Below, one piece after another: positions 18,265 through 32,500 of a DNA stretch of 64,000 nt. The stretch spans positions 710,001 through 774,000 of the forward strand of contig NW_027506901.1 in the NCBI RefSeq assembly GCF_052324685.1, given 5' to 3'. A model generated the notes under the pieces. That model saw only the letters and a list, made by a program, of their open reading frames with translations, was not told the DNA's origin and did not search any database. Positions within the stretch are counted from its first letter, which is position 1, and the number at the start of each line of letters is the position of its first letter. A program made the position numbers and the translations under genes. This stretch comes from Brachyhypopomus gauderio (Eukaryota; Chordata; Actinopteri; Gymnotiformes; Hypopomidae).

Positions 18265-20928
18265 ATGCAAGGAAACCGAGGACCCCGTGCCGAGCACCAT
18301 AACCACGGTCCCCCAAGACAGCAGCCCAACCCCCAGCACGAGCAGAGGAAACCTACCGGAGGGTCGGACAGTAACGGACAGCACACGGATGCCACGGAGC
18401 AGTCCGGTACGAGTAGGCCCCCTCGCTCCTCCTCGAGCTGTCGTGAAAATATACGCTTTGTCAGTGTGAGCTTCAGCAATTTTGCTGGCTCTGACGAGCA
18501 TACATGAACTCTTAAATCAACTGAAATAATCTGCCCTCGTTTGGTTTGTTGCCTCTTGAGAATAGGGCCACAGTGGCTGAAACGGTTCTGTCCTGCAGAG
18601 TTTAGTTCAGTCCTAATCTAAGAATCCCTTTCTGGGTAATAAACTTACAGGGTTTCTGACTCCCAGGGCTGTGATGTCTGTAGGTATGGACTTAATATCT
18701 GGCAGGAGCGGCCTATCTGATGGGATGGGGTTGGTAGGAGGGGCCTATCTGCTAGGATGGGGTTGGTAGAAGGGGCCTAACTGATGGGTTGCGGTTGGTA
18801 GGAGGGGCCTCTCTACTGGGTTGGAGTTGGTAGGAGGGGCCTGTCTGCTTGCTGGGTTGGAGTTGGTAGGAGGGGCCTGTCTGCTTGCTGGGTTGGAGTT
18901 GGTAGGAGGGGCCTGTCTGCTTGCTGGGTTGGAGTTGGTAGGAGGGGCCTGTCTGCTGGGTTGGAGTTGGTAGGAGGGGCCTGTCTGCTGGGTTGGGGTT
19001 TGTAGGAGGGGCCTGTCTGCTGGCTTAGGGTTTGTAGGAGGGGCCTGTCTGCTGGGTTGGGGTTGGTAGGAGGTGCACTTAGCAGAGACTGATGTGCCAA
19101 CAGCAAGCTAAAAATATTATACTTCATAGCAATGTGTTATGTAGGAGTCATTATTTTATGTAGCAGTCATCATTTTATGGACTCTGAGTCTGAGGTGGTT
19201 TTCTCAGTCTGTCCCGCTGGGCATCACACTGGTAGGTTGGGGTTAGATGTGAGGGAGCTCTCTCTTTCTCTCTATCTCTCTCTCTCTCTCTTTGCCCTCT
19301 GCGGTTCTTTTTACTGTCGTCAAAATTACTACCGACAGCAAAACAAAACTGAATAATTGACGATGAATGTTCATGTGTAACCTAGGCAACGTAGCCTGGA
19401 GATCACCATTTGGTATAAATGCAACATCCTGTTGAGTGAAGGGGAATAAGTGTGAAGTGTTGTGCACTACACATTACACTACACATTACACTACACTACA
19501 CATTACACTACACATTACACTACACATTACACTACACATTACACTACACATTACATTACACTACACATTACATTACACATTACACTACACACTACACATT
19601 ACACTACACATTACACTACACACTACACATTACACTACACACTACACTACACAGTACACTACACAGTACACTACACATTACACTACACACTACACTACAC
19701 ACTACACTACACATTACACTACACATTACACTACACATTACACTACACTACACACTACACATTACACACTACATATTACACTACACTACATATTACACTA
19801 CACTACATATTACATTACACTACACATTACACTATACACTACACATTACACTATACACTACACATTACACTACACTACACATTAAACTTTACACTACACT
19901 ACACATTACACTACACTACACTACACATTAAACTTTACACTACACTACACATTACACTACACATTACACTACACTACACATTACACCACACTACACTACA
20001 CATTACACTACACTACACATTACACTATACACTACACATTACACTACACTACACATTCAACTTTACACTACACATTACACTACACTACACATTAAACTTT
20101 ACACTACACATTACACTACACATTACACTACACTACACATTACATTACACTACACACTACACTACACATTACACTACATTACACATTACACTACACACTA
20201 CACTACACATTACACTACACATTACACTACATTACACATTACACTACACACTACACTACACATTACACTACACATTACACTATACACTACACATTACACT
20301 ACACATTACACTACACATTAAACTTTACACTACACATTACACTACACTACACATTAAACTTTACATTACACTACACATTAAACTTTACATTACACTACAC
20401 ACTACACATTACACTACACACTACACATTACACATTACACTACACTACACATTACACTACACTACATATTACACTACACATTACACTATACATTACACTA
20501 CACTACACTACACATTAAACTTTACACTACACATTACACTACACACTACACATTACACTACACACTACACATTACACTACACTACATATTACACTACACT
20601 ACATATTACACTACACATTACACTATACACTACACATTACACTACACTACACTACACATTAAACTTTACACTACACTACACATTACACTACACTACACTA
20701 CACATTAAACTTTACACTACACTACACACTACACTACACACTACACTACACACTACACATTACACTACACATTACACTACACACTACACTACACATTACC
20801 AGGGCCTGAAATTCATTTTTCAAAATGAGTGGGAATTCCCCCCTTAAATGTCACATAAGGGGGATTTCTACATTTTGGGGGGGGATACTTCTGGTGAACC
20901 TAAATACAGGTCTTGCTGTGCTTCAACA

Positions 20929-20999
<71 letters not shown>

Positions 21000-22634
21000 T
21001 GGTGGGACTTTAACGCGTTAATTTCGATTAATTAATTACAGGAAAACTAACGCACTAAAAAAATTAACGCATTTTAACGCATTTAACGGACGAGACACTT
21101 TTGCACCGTGGAATGTTTCTCAGTGCGCGAGTTCCGGGCATACAGATTGTATGGACGCACAATAAGATCATGATGGAGATGACTGAAGAGGCTACGCTGG
21201 TGGATGGGAAATTTAAATATAAGAAACTTCCAGATGGAAGTACAAACAAAAATAGTGTTATTTGCACTTTATGTAGGAAGGAGTTCGCTTATCACAGGAG
21301 CACTTCCACCCTTCGTTACCACACCAACGCAAAACATGTTGCGGCTAAAGCTGGGCGTACACTGTACGATATTTTAAATCGTGTACTCAGCTCCAGCTCA
21401 AACTGTACGACTAAATCGCAGGGAGAGTCGGCTCATGAAGCTGCTTCAACAGTGCGATACTCTCACGAGGAGCAATTTGAATTTCAAACATGTTTGATGT
21501 TCTTGCGACGCTGCGATTTCTGATCGGGAGTTGGTCGTGAGGTGTGAATCGTTCCTCGTTTACCTGTGTAAACTATAGGTATGCACGACACGCGATTGAG
21601 CCGAAACGAGTGAAAAATCGGCTGAAAATTGGCCAAAAATCGCACAGTGTACGCCCAGCTTAACACGCAGGTCAGTAATGGTAACTTAGCTGCTAAATGT
21701 ATTCCTAGTACGATAGGGTGACCAAACGTCCGTAATTCACATCCTGTGAGGAAACGTCCTGGTTTTTAAATTACCTTCATTGGACCATTAAGACTGGATT
21801 AAACTTTTGCGAATGGCGCGCGACTCCGCACGCGTTTATACATAACGCGTCACATTATTTGTGTTGTCCGCTCCCTGTGGTCGAAGATAAATGCTTACAA
21901 GAAGCGCTGCACATTGCGTCAACTGATGCAAGTTACGAACTACCGTCCAGGGGTGAGTTTCCCAAAACGTTCTTAGCGCCAGGTACTTCTTAACCTCGTA
22001 CGTAAGAACGTTTTGGGAAACTCACCCCAGAAAGACAATGTCGAAGAAAATCCAGCAGCTGTATGATGAGGAAAGAATTAAAACAGGTTATTGTGAAGAC
22101 TGCCACAAATGTGGCTCTGACTGGGGATCACTGGACCTCTGTTAGCAACAAGAATGATCTTGGTGTGACAGCTCATATTATAGATGATGAATCTATAGAC
22201 GATGAAGATCCAGTCATTTGCTTTGAGCATGCAGAAGACCACTTCTAGGCACTATGGAGATGCCTGTGGCAGAGGCCTGGGAAATTAAAGAAATTGCTAA
22301 AATGGTATTAAAAACATCTTCTGATTTACTTCAATTCTTCCAATATCCTGAGCAAAACTCCCTAAATTAAACAACATTTTTGGTCAGAATTTCCAATGTT
22401 CTGAACTGTTTTCTGCACACTACACATATATTGGTCTTCGTAGTAGACTGGTGGAAAAATAAACAAGATGTTGAAGTTTATGATTATGTTCATTGATTCA
22501 TTCATCATTCAAACTTAAATGAATATTTCTCATGTTAAATACTGAAATGCGATTAAAATGCGATTAATTTCGATTAATTAATTACAAAGCTTCCGATTAA
22601 TTCGATTAATTTTTTTGATCGCGTCCCACCCCTA

Positions 22635-22665
<31 letters not shown>

Positions 22666-25600
22666 CACATACACACATATATATGTATTTAATATATATA
22701 CATTGTAACTTGTCTCTTGGTTCTTCTCTGCCCTGATCTGTCCTCTCATTGGTCTTTCTTTTCAAAAAAAAAAAAAAAAAAAAACATTCCAACTGCTCTC
22801 TTGGAGGGCCAAGCTGAAATTAGCATACATTGGTTAGGCTTGTTATAACTTAATTTTACATCTGTTTTGTGTGCTGAAATGTGTCATCACATCACAATCA
22901 GCTGACTGAGCATCAGGCAGAATTTTATGCATTGCAGTAATCCAGGGTTGCCAACTCTCACGCAATGGGCGTGAGACACACGCATTTGACCGTCTTCACA
23001 CGTACAAACGCCATACATCCGATTTCTCACGCTGAAAAAATCTAGTTTATTTACCTCTGATCTACATCTATGATTCAATGAGTTACTAGTTCGCTTATAT
23101 CGCTCTGATATAATACTTAAATGTGTCCATTTTACACCCCCCCAACAATTTACACACGCACACCCCGCCCCCGGCCAATATTTTACATACACGCCACCCA
23201 ACCCTCCTAAAATCAAATCTCACTCAGTGATAAAGTTGGCAACCCTAGTAATCTGTTTTTCTGCCCTTCTCCTCCGTTATTGACCACCTCTTTCAGATCA
23301 GCCTCGCGCTTTCTTTCAGTGCTGCTGTATGAGAGACACTAGCCGAGTGGCGACTTAAAGTCGATGTTTTGTAGCATCGGCTGGTAAAAGGCACAGCACC
23401 GTACATTTTACAAATCGAGCAGCTCATTTCACCGCTATTAAGTTCGAGCCAAGGATATATTCTTGACCAGTTGGACTGCAACATATCTTTGGACTGCTGC
23501 TTTAGTTTACTACCGTCACCTGTGTGTGAATCCTGAGGATTAGTTTGGTCAACGTCGCCGCTGCTGCGGTGCTAGGAAGAGTGAGAGCGCCGAGTGCAGC
23601 GTCCAGTACGGACGTCGGTCTGTCCGACTATCTGTCCGTCTCACAATACAAACAGAGCTATTGTTTTGCTGAACATTTTCGCTGTAATTGTGTGCGGGAG
23701 TTTCCCGCATTATTATGGATAAAATTGCGGGAATCGAAGAAATAGTGCGCAATTCCCGCAATCCCGCACTGAAATTCAGGCCCTGCATTACACTACACAT
23801 TACACTACACATTACACTACACTACAGATTACAACAAGGAAATCATAAAATCAGCCAAACAGAAAACCTGCCAAGTCTACAGACTGCATATATGTTTTTA
23901 ATATCTCCATTTGTCTTTCCCTGTTTTTCTTCCCTCATTTCTCATTCCTCTCTTCTCTTCACATTTTTCTCTTGTTCAGATGTTGCGCTGACCATAGACC
24001 TGCAGAGCTTCAGGAAGCCCGGGGAGAAGACCTACACACAGAGGAGCCGCTTGTTTGTGGGGAACCTGCCTGCCGGCACCACAGAAGAAGAAGTAGAGAA
24101 GCTTTTCTCCAAATATGGCAAACCATCTGAAATCTTCATCAACAAGGACCGAGGCTTTGGCTTTATCCGCCTGGTAAGGGTCGGGGTCAGGGTTAGGGTC
24201 GGGGTTAGGTTCACCCAGCAGGTTTGGCAGAGTGGTCCGACCTGGTTGGTATGGGCATATTGGCATAGATCTGGTCTAGCCCACCGGTTAATGGACTCCT
24301 AAATCCACACAGGACTTTAGTGACTGTGCTTCATGAAATTCTTTCTCTTCCTCTCTCTCTCTCTCTCTTTCCCTCCCTCCCTTCCTCCAGGAAACAAAGA
24401 CGCTGGCGGACATTGCCAAAGCTGAACTGGATGACACACAGTTCCGGGGTCGTCAGGTCCGTGTTCGCTTTGCCACCCATGGCGCTGCACTGGCGGTCAA
24501 AAACCTGCCGCAGTTTGTGTCTAACGAGCTGTTGGAGGAGGCCTTCTGCATGTTCGGCCCTATCGAGCGCGCCATCGTCATCGTGGACGACCGGGGCCGG
24601 CCCACTGGAAAGGGTATCGTGGAGTTTGCCAACAAGCCCTCGGCCCGCAAGGCTCTGGAGCGCTGTGGTGACGGGGCCTTCCTCATCACCTCGTGAGTCT
24701 TCCTCACACGCTCCATATGGAAGAAGGATGTTGTCCTGTTGTTCGGTTATTCATGTTTGTGGGAGTTATCAAAAATGCTCAGAACTCATGCTGGTGAGGA
24801 CACTCCCAGCGCACGGTACAACATGTGAACTGTTATGTGGATCTGCAACCATGTTACATCCAGTGTTTAATTGTGTATAGCATCGTGTGTTTGTGTGTGA
24901 ACTCAGGTTTCCGAGGCCAGTGACAGTGGAACCCATGGAGCAGCTGGATGAAGATGAGGGGCTTCCTGAGAGACTCATCAGTAAAAACCCACAGTTCCAC
25001 AAGTAAGAGGAACACACACACACACACACTCACCCACAGTTCCACAAGTAAGAGGAACACACACACACATTCACCCACAGTACCACAAGAGGAACACACA
25101 CACACACAAACTCACCCACAGTTCCACGAGAGGAACACACATCTGCGTAGAGGAACACTTAACAACAATAGCATGAGTGAGTCTTAGTCATTTAAGTAAG
25201 TCTGCTTGTGCAGGCTGTGAGTCCCATATATAGGTTTTCCAGAGACAAAATCCTTCAATTCCTGTGCAGTACATTCCCCAGACATGCACACGGTATCATT
25301 AATCATTTTGTGTGTGTGTACATATGCGTTCACGCCCACACCAGCCACTAGTTGATGAGAAGAAGTGGTGTGCAGGGGTGGTAACCCTTGTTGTGGAGTA
25401 AAGGTGGGCCTCTGTCTCCCCCTGGTGGCAGGGAGCGGGAGCAGCCTCCGCGCTTTGCCCAGCCGGGCTCGTTCGAGTACGAGTACGCCATGCGCTGGAA
25501 GGCCCTGATGGAGATGGAGAAGCAGCAGTATGACCAGGTGGACAGAAACATCAAAGAGGCGCAAGAGAAGCTGGAGCAGGAGATGGAGGCAGCGCGCCAT

Positions 25601-28600
25601 GAGCACCAGGTCATGCTGATGAGGCAGGGTGAGACCACGCCCCCTCTCTCCTCCACCACGCCCCCTCTCTCCTCCACCACGCCCCCTCTCTCCTCCACCA
25701 CGCCCCCTCTCTCCTCCACCACGCCCCCTCTCTCCTCCACCACGCCCCCTCTCTCCTCCACCACGCCCCCTCACTCCCTCCACCACGCCCCCTCTCACCC
25801 TCCACCACGCCCCCTCTCTCCCTCCACCACGCCCCCTCTCTCCCTCCACCACGCCCCCTCTCACCCTCTCTCCCTCCACCACGCCCCCTCTCCCCTCTCT
25901 CCTTCCACCACGCCTCCTCACTCCCTCCACCACGCCCCCTCCCCTCTCCCCTCACTCCCTCCACCACGCCCCCTCTCCCCTCTCTCCTTCCACCACGCCC
26001 CCTCCCCTCTCCCCTCACTCCCTCCTCCACGCCTCCTCACTCCCTCCACCACGCCCCCTCTCTCCCTCCACCACGCCCCCTCTCCCCTCTCCCCTCACTC
26101 CCTCCACCACGCCCCCTCACTCCCTCCACCACGCCCCCTCTCCCCTCACTCCCTCCTCCACGCCCCCTCTCTCCTATACATCCCTCACTCTTTCACTCCA
26201 CTCTTGGTCTCTCCATCCCTCACTCTTTCACTCCACTCTTGGTCTCTCCATCCCTCACTCTTTCACTCCACTCTTGGTCTCTCCATCCCTCACTCTTTCA
26301 CTCCACTCTTGGTCTCTCCATCCCTCACTCTTTCACTCCACTCTTGGTCTCTCCATCCTTCACTCTTTCACTCCACTCTTGGTCTCTCCATCCTTCACTC
26401 TTTCACTCCACTCTTGGTCTCTCCATCCCTCACTCTTTCACTCCACTCTTGGTCTCTCCATCCCTCACTCTTTCACTCCACTCTTGGTCTCTCCATCCCT
26501 CACTCTTTCACTCCACTCTTGGTCTCTCCATCCCTCACTCTTTCACTCCACTCTTGGTCTCTCCATCCCTCACTCTTTCACTCCACTCTTGGTCTCTCCA
26601 TCCCTCACTCTTTCACTCCACTCTTGGTCTCTCCATCCCTCACTCTTTCACTCCACTCTTGGTCTCTCCATCCCTCACTCTTTCACTCCACTCTTGGTCT
26701 CTCCATCCCTCACTCTTTCACTCCACTCTTGGTCTCTCCATCCCTCACTCTTTCACTCCACTCTTGGTCTCTCCATCCCTCACTCTTTCACTCCACTCTT
26801 GGTCTCTCCATCCCTCACTCTTTCACTCCACTCTTGGTCTCTCCATCCCTCACTCTTTCACTCCACTCTTGGTCTCTCCATCCCTCACTCTTTCACTCCA
26901 CTCTTGGTCTCTCCATCCCTCACTCTTTCACTCCACTCTTGGTCTCTCCATCCCTCACTCTTTCACTCCACTCTTGGTCTCTCCATCCCTCACTCTTTCA
27001 CTCCACTCTTGGTCTCTCCATCCCTCACTCTTTCACTCCACTCTCCCTGTGCTGGTTTGTCAGACCTGCTCCGGCGGCAGGAGGAGCTCAGGCGCATGGA
27101 GGAGGCCCACAACCAGGAAGTGCAGAAGAGGAAGCAGATGGAGCTCCGCCAGGAGGAGGAGCGTCGCCGCCAGGAGGAGGAGCGTCGCCGGCGGGAGGAG
27201 GAGCTTCGTGCTCACACTGAAGACCTGATGAGGAGACAGCAGGGCCCGGCAGGGGGCTTTGGAGAGAAAGTGCGTACTGGAGCGGACACGCCCACACGCT
27301 CCCTGACGCGGACACGCCCACACGCTCCCTGACGCGGACACGCCCACACGCTCCCTGACGCGGACACGCCCACACGCTCCCTCAAACGTACACGCCCCCT
27401 GACGCGCACACGCCCACACGCTCCCTGACGCGCACCACGCCCACACGCTCCCTCAAACTCTTTCACGCCCACACGCTCCCTGAAGCCTACACGCCCACAT
27501 GCTCCCTCACGCGTACACGCCCACACGCTCCCTCCCTCCCAAGTAATTAGTTATAGTTACTCACTACTTGTTCAAAAAAGTAACTGAGTTAGTAACTGAA
27601 TTACTCTATAATAAAAGTAACTCATTACCAGGGAAAGTAACTATTTGCATTACAGTAAAAAAAAAGTTATATGCCAATGAATAAGGATTTTTAGAAAAAG
27701 CAGTTTTCACAATCATTTGAAATAAGTAGATCAGAAAGGTGTTTAACTTTTGACATTTATTGCACATCAACAGACCAGTGCAGGATAAAATCCTTTAAAA
27801 TCCCAAATCTTTGTTTAAAAAAAAAAAAAAAAAGCAAAATAAACAGTTACACTATATAAAGTGCATTTATATCTAACTTGGTACAATGGGCTGTAAAGCG
27901 CTGGATTCTCATATGAAATCTGAAAAACACAAGCGATATGATAGCACTCGTAAAAGTAATATGCATATCGAGTCATTCGCTGCTAACTGCAGTTTAACTG
28001 TAAGTGCCAAAAATGATTTGTCTACTGTGTAGGGCGACCAAACGTCCGTATTTCCCGGGACGTATTTCACGTCCTGTCCCGGGTTTTTTTTAAAGTGAAG
28101 AAATGTCCTGGTTTTTAAATTACCTTGATTGGACCATTACAATGTAAATGTACAGGCACTAGGGTACTGCGCACGGCGCTGCATGTGCCGTAATCCCTGA
28201 GCCGCGTTAAGCTGCGTTTATACGTGATGCGTTGCGACCGGCGCGAGGTTCCGCGTGCCGACAATGACGTGATCGCGGTGGCTCCGCCCCTGCGCGAGGT
28301 CTCCGCGTGCTGTCGCTTCGCAAGGTCGCCACCCCCCCCCCCCCCCCCCCCCCCCCAACAATTTACCCAAACGATCTTGAAAAGTTGGCAACTTATACAC
28401 ACATTCAGAAGCAGGACCTAGTGCCATCTACGACGGGGACAAGGCAGAAGAGTGCACATTTACCAGATCGTACATTTACCACTATATTTACCAGATCGTA
28501 CATTTACCACTATGTTTACCAGATCGTACATTTACCACTATATTTACCAGATCGTACATTTACCACTATATTTACCAACTCGTACATTTACCACTATATT

Positions 28601-28923
28601 TACCAGATCGTACATTTACCAGTGGATTTAATTGGGTGATTAATGGTTTCAATCGTTTTCATATTTTGCGGTAAAACAAAATTACTGCCGTTCGCTACAG
28701 CTTGCGTTAAACACTGTCTGAGCTGGCCACAAGCTCTTGTGAAGAATAGGTAGATAGATAGGCCTATTAAGTTCGCGTCAACCCTGTGTAGTTAACGGTG
28801 ACATAAAATAGGACGTAATGGTAATCGCCGTATCCCCGTGCAGTCACCTGTCATACCCCCCAGTCTTCTCACCTTTTTAACCCCTGACCCATTTTCATGC
28901 CTGGATATATATATATATATATT

Positions 28924-29000
<77 letters not shown>

Positions 29001-29512
29001 TATTCATCTTGTGCTTGGCTTAAAATTAGCCACTTCAAATCCTCCGTTCATTACTGCGAGATTAAATTGGTGAAAAACAGAAAAACTCTGCTAAAGTGAC
29101 ATGGCTGTGTTAATTAGTCCCTCCCCTTTAACGCCCCTTCATTAATGGTGGTGGTGTTTTGTTTCTTTGTTCAGAGAGAGCAGGACATGAGGATGCACAT
29201 GGGAGGTGAGCAGCTAAAGATTTCTCACTTTGTGTCTCTCTCTTTGTCACACTGTCTGTCTCTGTGTGTGTCTCTCACTCTACTTCACTCTGTCTCTCTG
29301 TGTCTCTCACTTTACCTCACTCTGTTTCTCTGTGTGTGTCTCTCACTTTACCTCACACTGTGTGTCTTTCTGTGTGTGTCTCTCACTTGACCTCACACTG
29401 TCTCTGTGTGTGTCTCTCACTTGACCTCACACTGTCTCTGTCTCTCTGTGTCTCTCACTTTACCTCACACTGTCTTTCTGTGTGTGTCTCTCACTTTACC
29501 TCACACTGTGTG

Positions 29513-29564
<52 letters not shown>

Positions 29565-32500
29565 TTAGGCCTGGACGATAAAACGATAATTATATCGATA
29601 TAACGATATATTATATAGAAATATTCTATTATATAGAAATATAAGACACATTAGATAAAAATCGATAAAATTAAATTCCTGACATGTTTTGACAGACAAC
29701 ATGAATAGCCAATGACAATAGCGCTGCCCAGACCAAGCAAGCGAATGAACTAGAGTTCCAGCCATTTCAGGGTTCAAGCACACAGCACTGAATGTAGGCG
29801 TGGCGGCAGCTTAGCGCATGTGCTAATAAATAAATACGCAAAGCAAGTTCATCCAAATGAGGACACATGAATAAATTTCTGAAACGTGTTCCAAATTTAG
29901 AAATGCTGCCAATCTAGCCACAACACAATGTGGACGAATGCTTTTACACAGGCACTCTAGGTTTTTCGCCATAAACAACTATTGTGTTATACAGTTTCTC
30001 ATTATGTTGAACAGGACAGAGTAGTAAAGCTCTTTAGATGTAGCAGCTGTATTAATTAAACAAGCTAGCTATTTAGATAGAAACTACGTTGTATTAAATA
30101 GAATTTTAAGCCTTAGTTTCTGTCTGAATACCTAGCTAGTTTGCTACATTTAAAGAGCATTTAGCTTACACATAAAATAAAGTGATAAGTGATTTTATCA
30201 CGGGTGTGAAAAGTGATGCAATGTCTCAAAACGATTCCACAAAATGAACTAAACACAACCTGGAAAGACGAAGGGAACAACACTGTAGGTTTTTAACTAG
30301 AAACGAGTTGTTATACAGTATCTCATTACGTAGAACGGAACTGAATTAGTAAAGCTCTTTAAATGTAGATTGCTAGCTAATTAAGCCTGAAAAAGTGTGC
30401 CTTAGATTTTGTCTTAACATACATAGCTAGCTACATTTAGATACCTTTACCCTTAGTTTTTGTCTAAACTGCTAGTTATCTATCTAGCTACATTTAAAGA
30501 GCTTTACTAATTCAGTCCAGTTGTGCTGAATTCCAACTCCCCTCGTTTGCGCGCACATAAAGACACTACACTACAGATGATATTTGGGTTAAAATGAAAC
30601 CCTCTATTAAAAAGGTTAATATAAAAAGGGTTATCATTAAACACTTAGACATGTGTTGAACGTAGACACGTGCTTTATGTGGAATAGCCTACACATTCAG
30701 ATAAGTCACCAAAATAAAAAAAGACGTTAACCAAACATTTCAGTCCTGTGGGTTACAGTGATTATAATGTCACTGAGCACTCTAGTTTTGTTTTTCTATG
30801 ATGAACAATTAAAGATTACGTCTTATTTATGCATACAAACAACGGAAATCGTGAATATCATCTGTAGCATCCTTATATGTGTGCAAACGAGGGCAGTCGG
30901 ATTCAGCGAGTTAGAACAGCGTCATTCAGCATAATGAGAGACTCACTTATCCGTGTTTCTGCCCCTCAGTTACAATTTTTCTTCTTCAGTTACCACTCTT
31001 ATTAAACTGTGGAACTCTTTCCTGACACCCGTGTGTTGTGAATCTGTTAACACACTGCGAATTGAACAAATTTATAATCCTGTTTATGAACCCTGGTGGC
31101 TATGATATATGTCTGAAGACGATATCAAAACCTTTACACTGTATAACAACTCTTGTGAAATAACAATCTGCTGGTTGTAGCCAGAAATAAGAGTTGTGTT
31201 ATAGTTGTGTTGTTCATTTCTCACTTAAAGTATAAAGGAAATAGTGATTTGATTTATATCGTGATATACATTGAGTCCCCGCTTAACGACAGGTCTTGTT
31301 AAGGATGGACCAGAGTTACAACCGACTTTTCTTTTTATTTTGCACGGAGGAGTGTTGTGGAGTGTTGTGTTGTGTAGTGGAGTGTTGTGTACGATAAGCT
31401 GAGGCAGCGCAGCCTCCACTGTAGCCCATCTTGGCAACACAATCGCTCTTTTCTTTCTCACGCTGTACGCACGAGAACATTGTTAGTTTTTTTCTATACT
31501 GTATTTACGATGAAAGCGTATCTAAATCTAGTCACGCTTAACGACGAAAACTGCTTTACGGCGGATAAATATTTAGTGATTTCAAGTAGTGTTGCATTGA
31601 TTTTTAATAGCTACTTTGCATTTTTCTCTGGGGTCAAAGGTCAGGGCATGCCAATGAACAGGAACCCAATGGGAGGAAATGCTGCAGCAGCAGGAGCTCC
31701 CAACATGACTCCCAACGAGGTACACACACACACCCACACAACTCCCAACAAGGTACACACACACACCCACACAACTCCCAACGAGGTACACACACACACA
31801 CACACACACACACGACTCCCAACGAGGTACACACACACACACGACTCCCAAAGAGGTACACACACACACACACGACTCCCAACGAGGTACACACACACAC
31901 ACACGACTCCCAACGAGGTACACACACGACTCCCAACGAGGTACCCACACGACTCCCAACGAGGTACACACACACACCCACACGACTCCCAACGAGGTAC
32001 ACACACACACCCACACGACTCCCAACGAGGTACACACACACACGACTCCCAACTAGGTACACACACACACACACCCACACAACTCCCAACAAGGTGTAGA
32101 CACACACAAACGACTCGCAACGAGGTACACACACGCACGCACACACACACAAATATATATATATGACACTGCACTTGCTTTCCAGCAACAACCTTGGCAG
32201 TGATGGAATTACTGGCACCAAGGGTTAAAGTTCATGTGTGAACAGTTATTACAGACGCTGCAAGGCCTTTTCAACAACAAACACACTGCTTAATGTCGTT
32301 CAATTACAAAGTGGTTCCTGAATAGCCTAAACTTGTTTAGAAGAATAAATGTACAACTTATTTAAAGTTATAAGTCTCAAAGTGTAAAAATAAAGTCCTG
32401 AATGTCTGAGCCAATATAAGTGGGGCTAGCAGTAAGAGTCAGTGTGTGAAACACCAAAGACACTAGGTAACCTAGTGAAGTGGTCCACATCTGGGAGACC

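Larger units (their letters stand above)
20997..22634 (+). mobile_element. hAT element with BED zinc finger, decayed
   Basis: Inverted ends TAGTGGTGGGAC (left) and GTCCCACCCCTA (right), followed inward by TTAACGCGTTAATTTCGATT-type AT-rich subterminal repeats. Inside, on the plus strand, about 21171-21348 encodes a BED-type zinc finger: [13 protein letters not shown], then C-x2-C (CTLC) and a distal H-x4-H (HTNAKH). About 22063-22248 encodes a piece of the transposase body ([20 protein letters not shown], with IDDE). The catalytic C-terminal part is missing and the frame is broken by the insertion at 21349-21660, so it is a dead copy. Confidence 0.8.
20800..23785. mobile_element. hAT-like outer element holding nested insertions
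   Basis: Ends are inverted repeats: left CAGGGCCTGAAATTCA at 20800, right its complement finishing CAGGCCCTG at 23785. Both sides are flanked by the same ACACTACACATT satellite; the flanks share CATTAC, but the satellite makes a duplication call ambiguous. The right part (23293-23484, minus strand) carries a zinc-finger-like ORF. At least three other elements sit inside (20997-22634, 21349-21660, 22943-23246). Confidence 0.75.

Noticed and set aside
19436-20847. ORF of 461 codons (Thr/Leu/His/Tyr repeats)
   Set aside because: Pure ACACTACACATT satellite in a nono intron.
25388-27332. Plus-strand ORFs of 567-610 codons joining nono exons
   Set aside because: They read through an intron made of 21-bp and 35-bp repeats; the splice sites at 25628 and 27064 with correct phase show it is intron.
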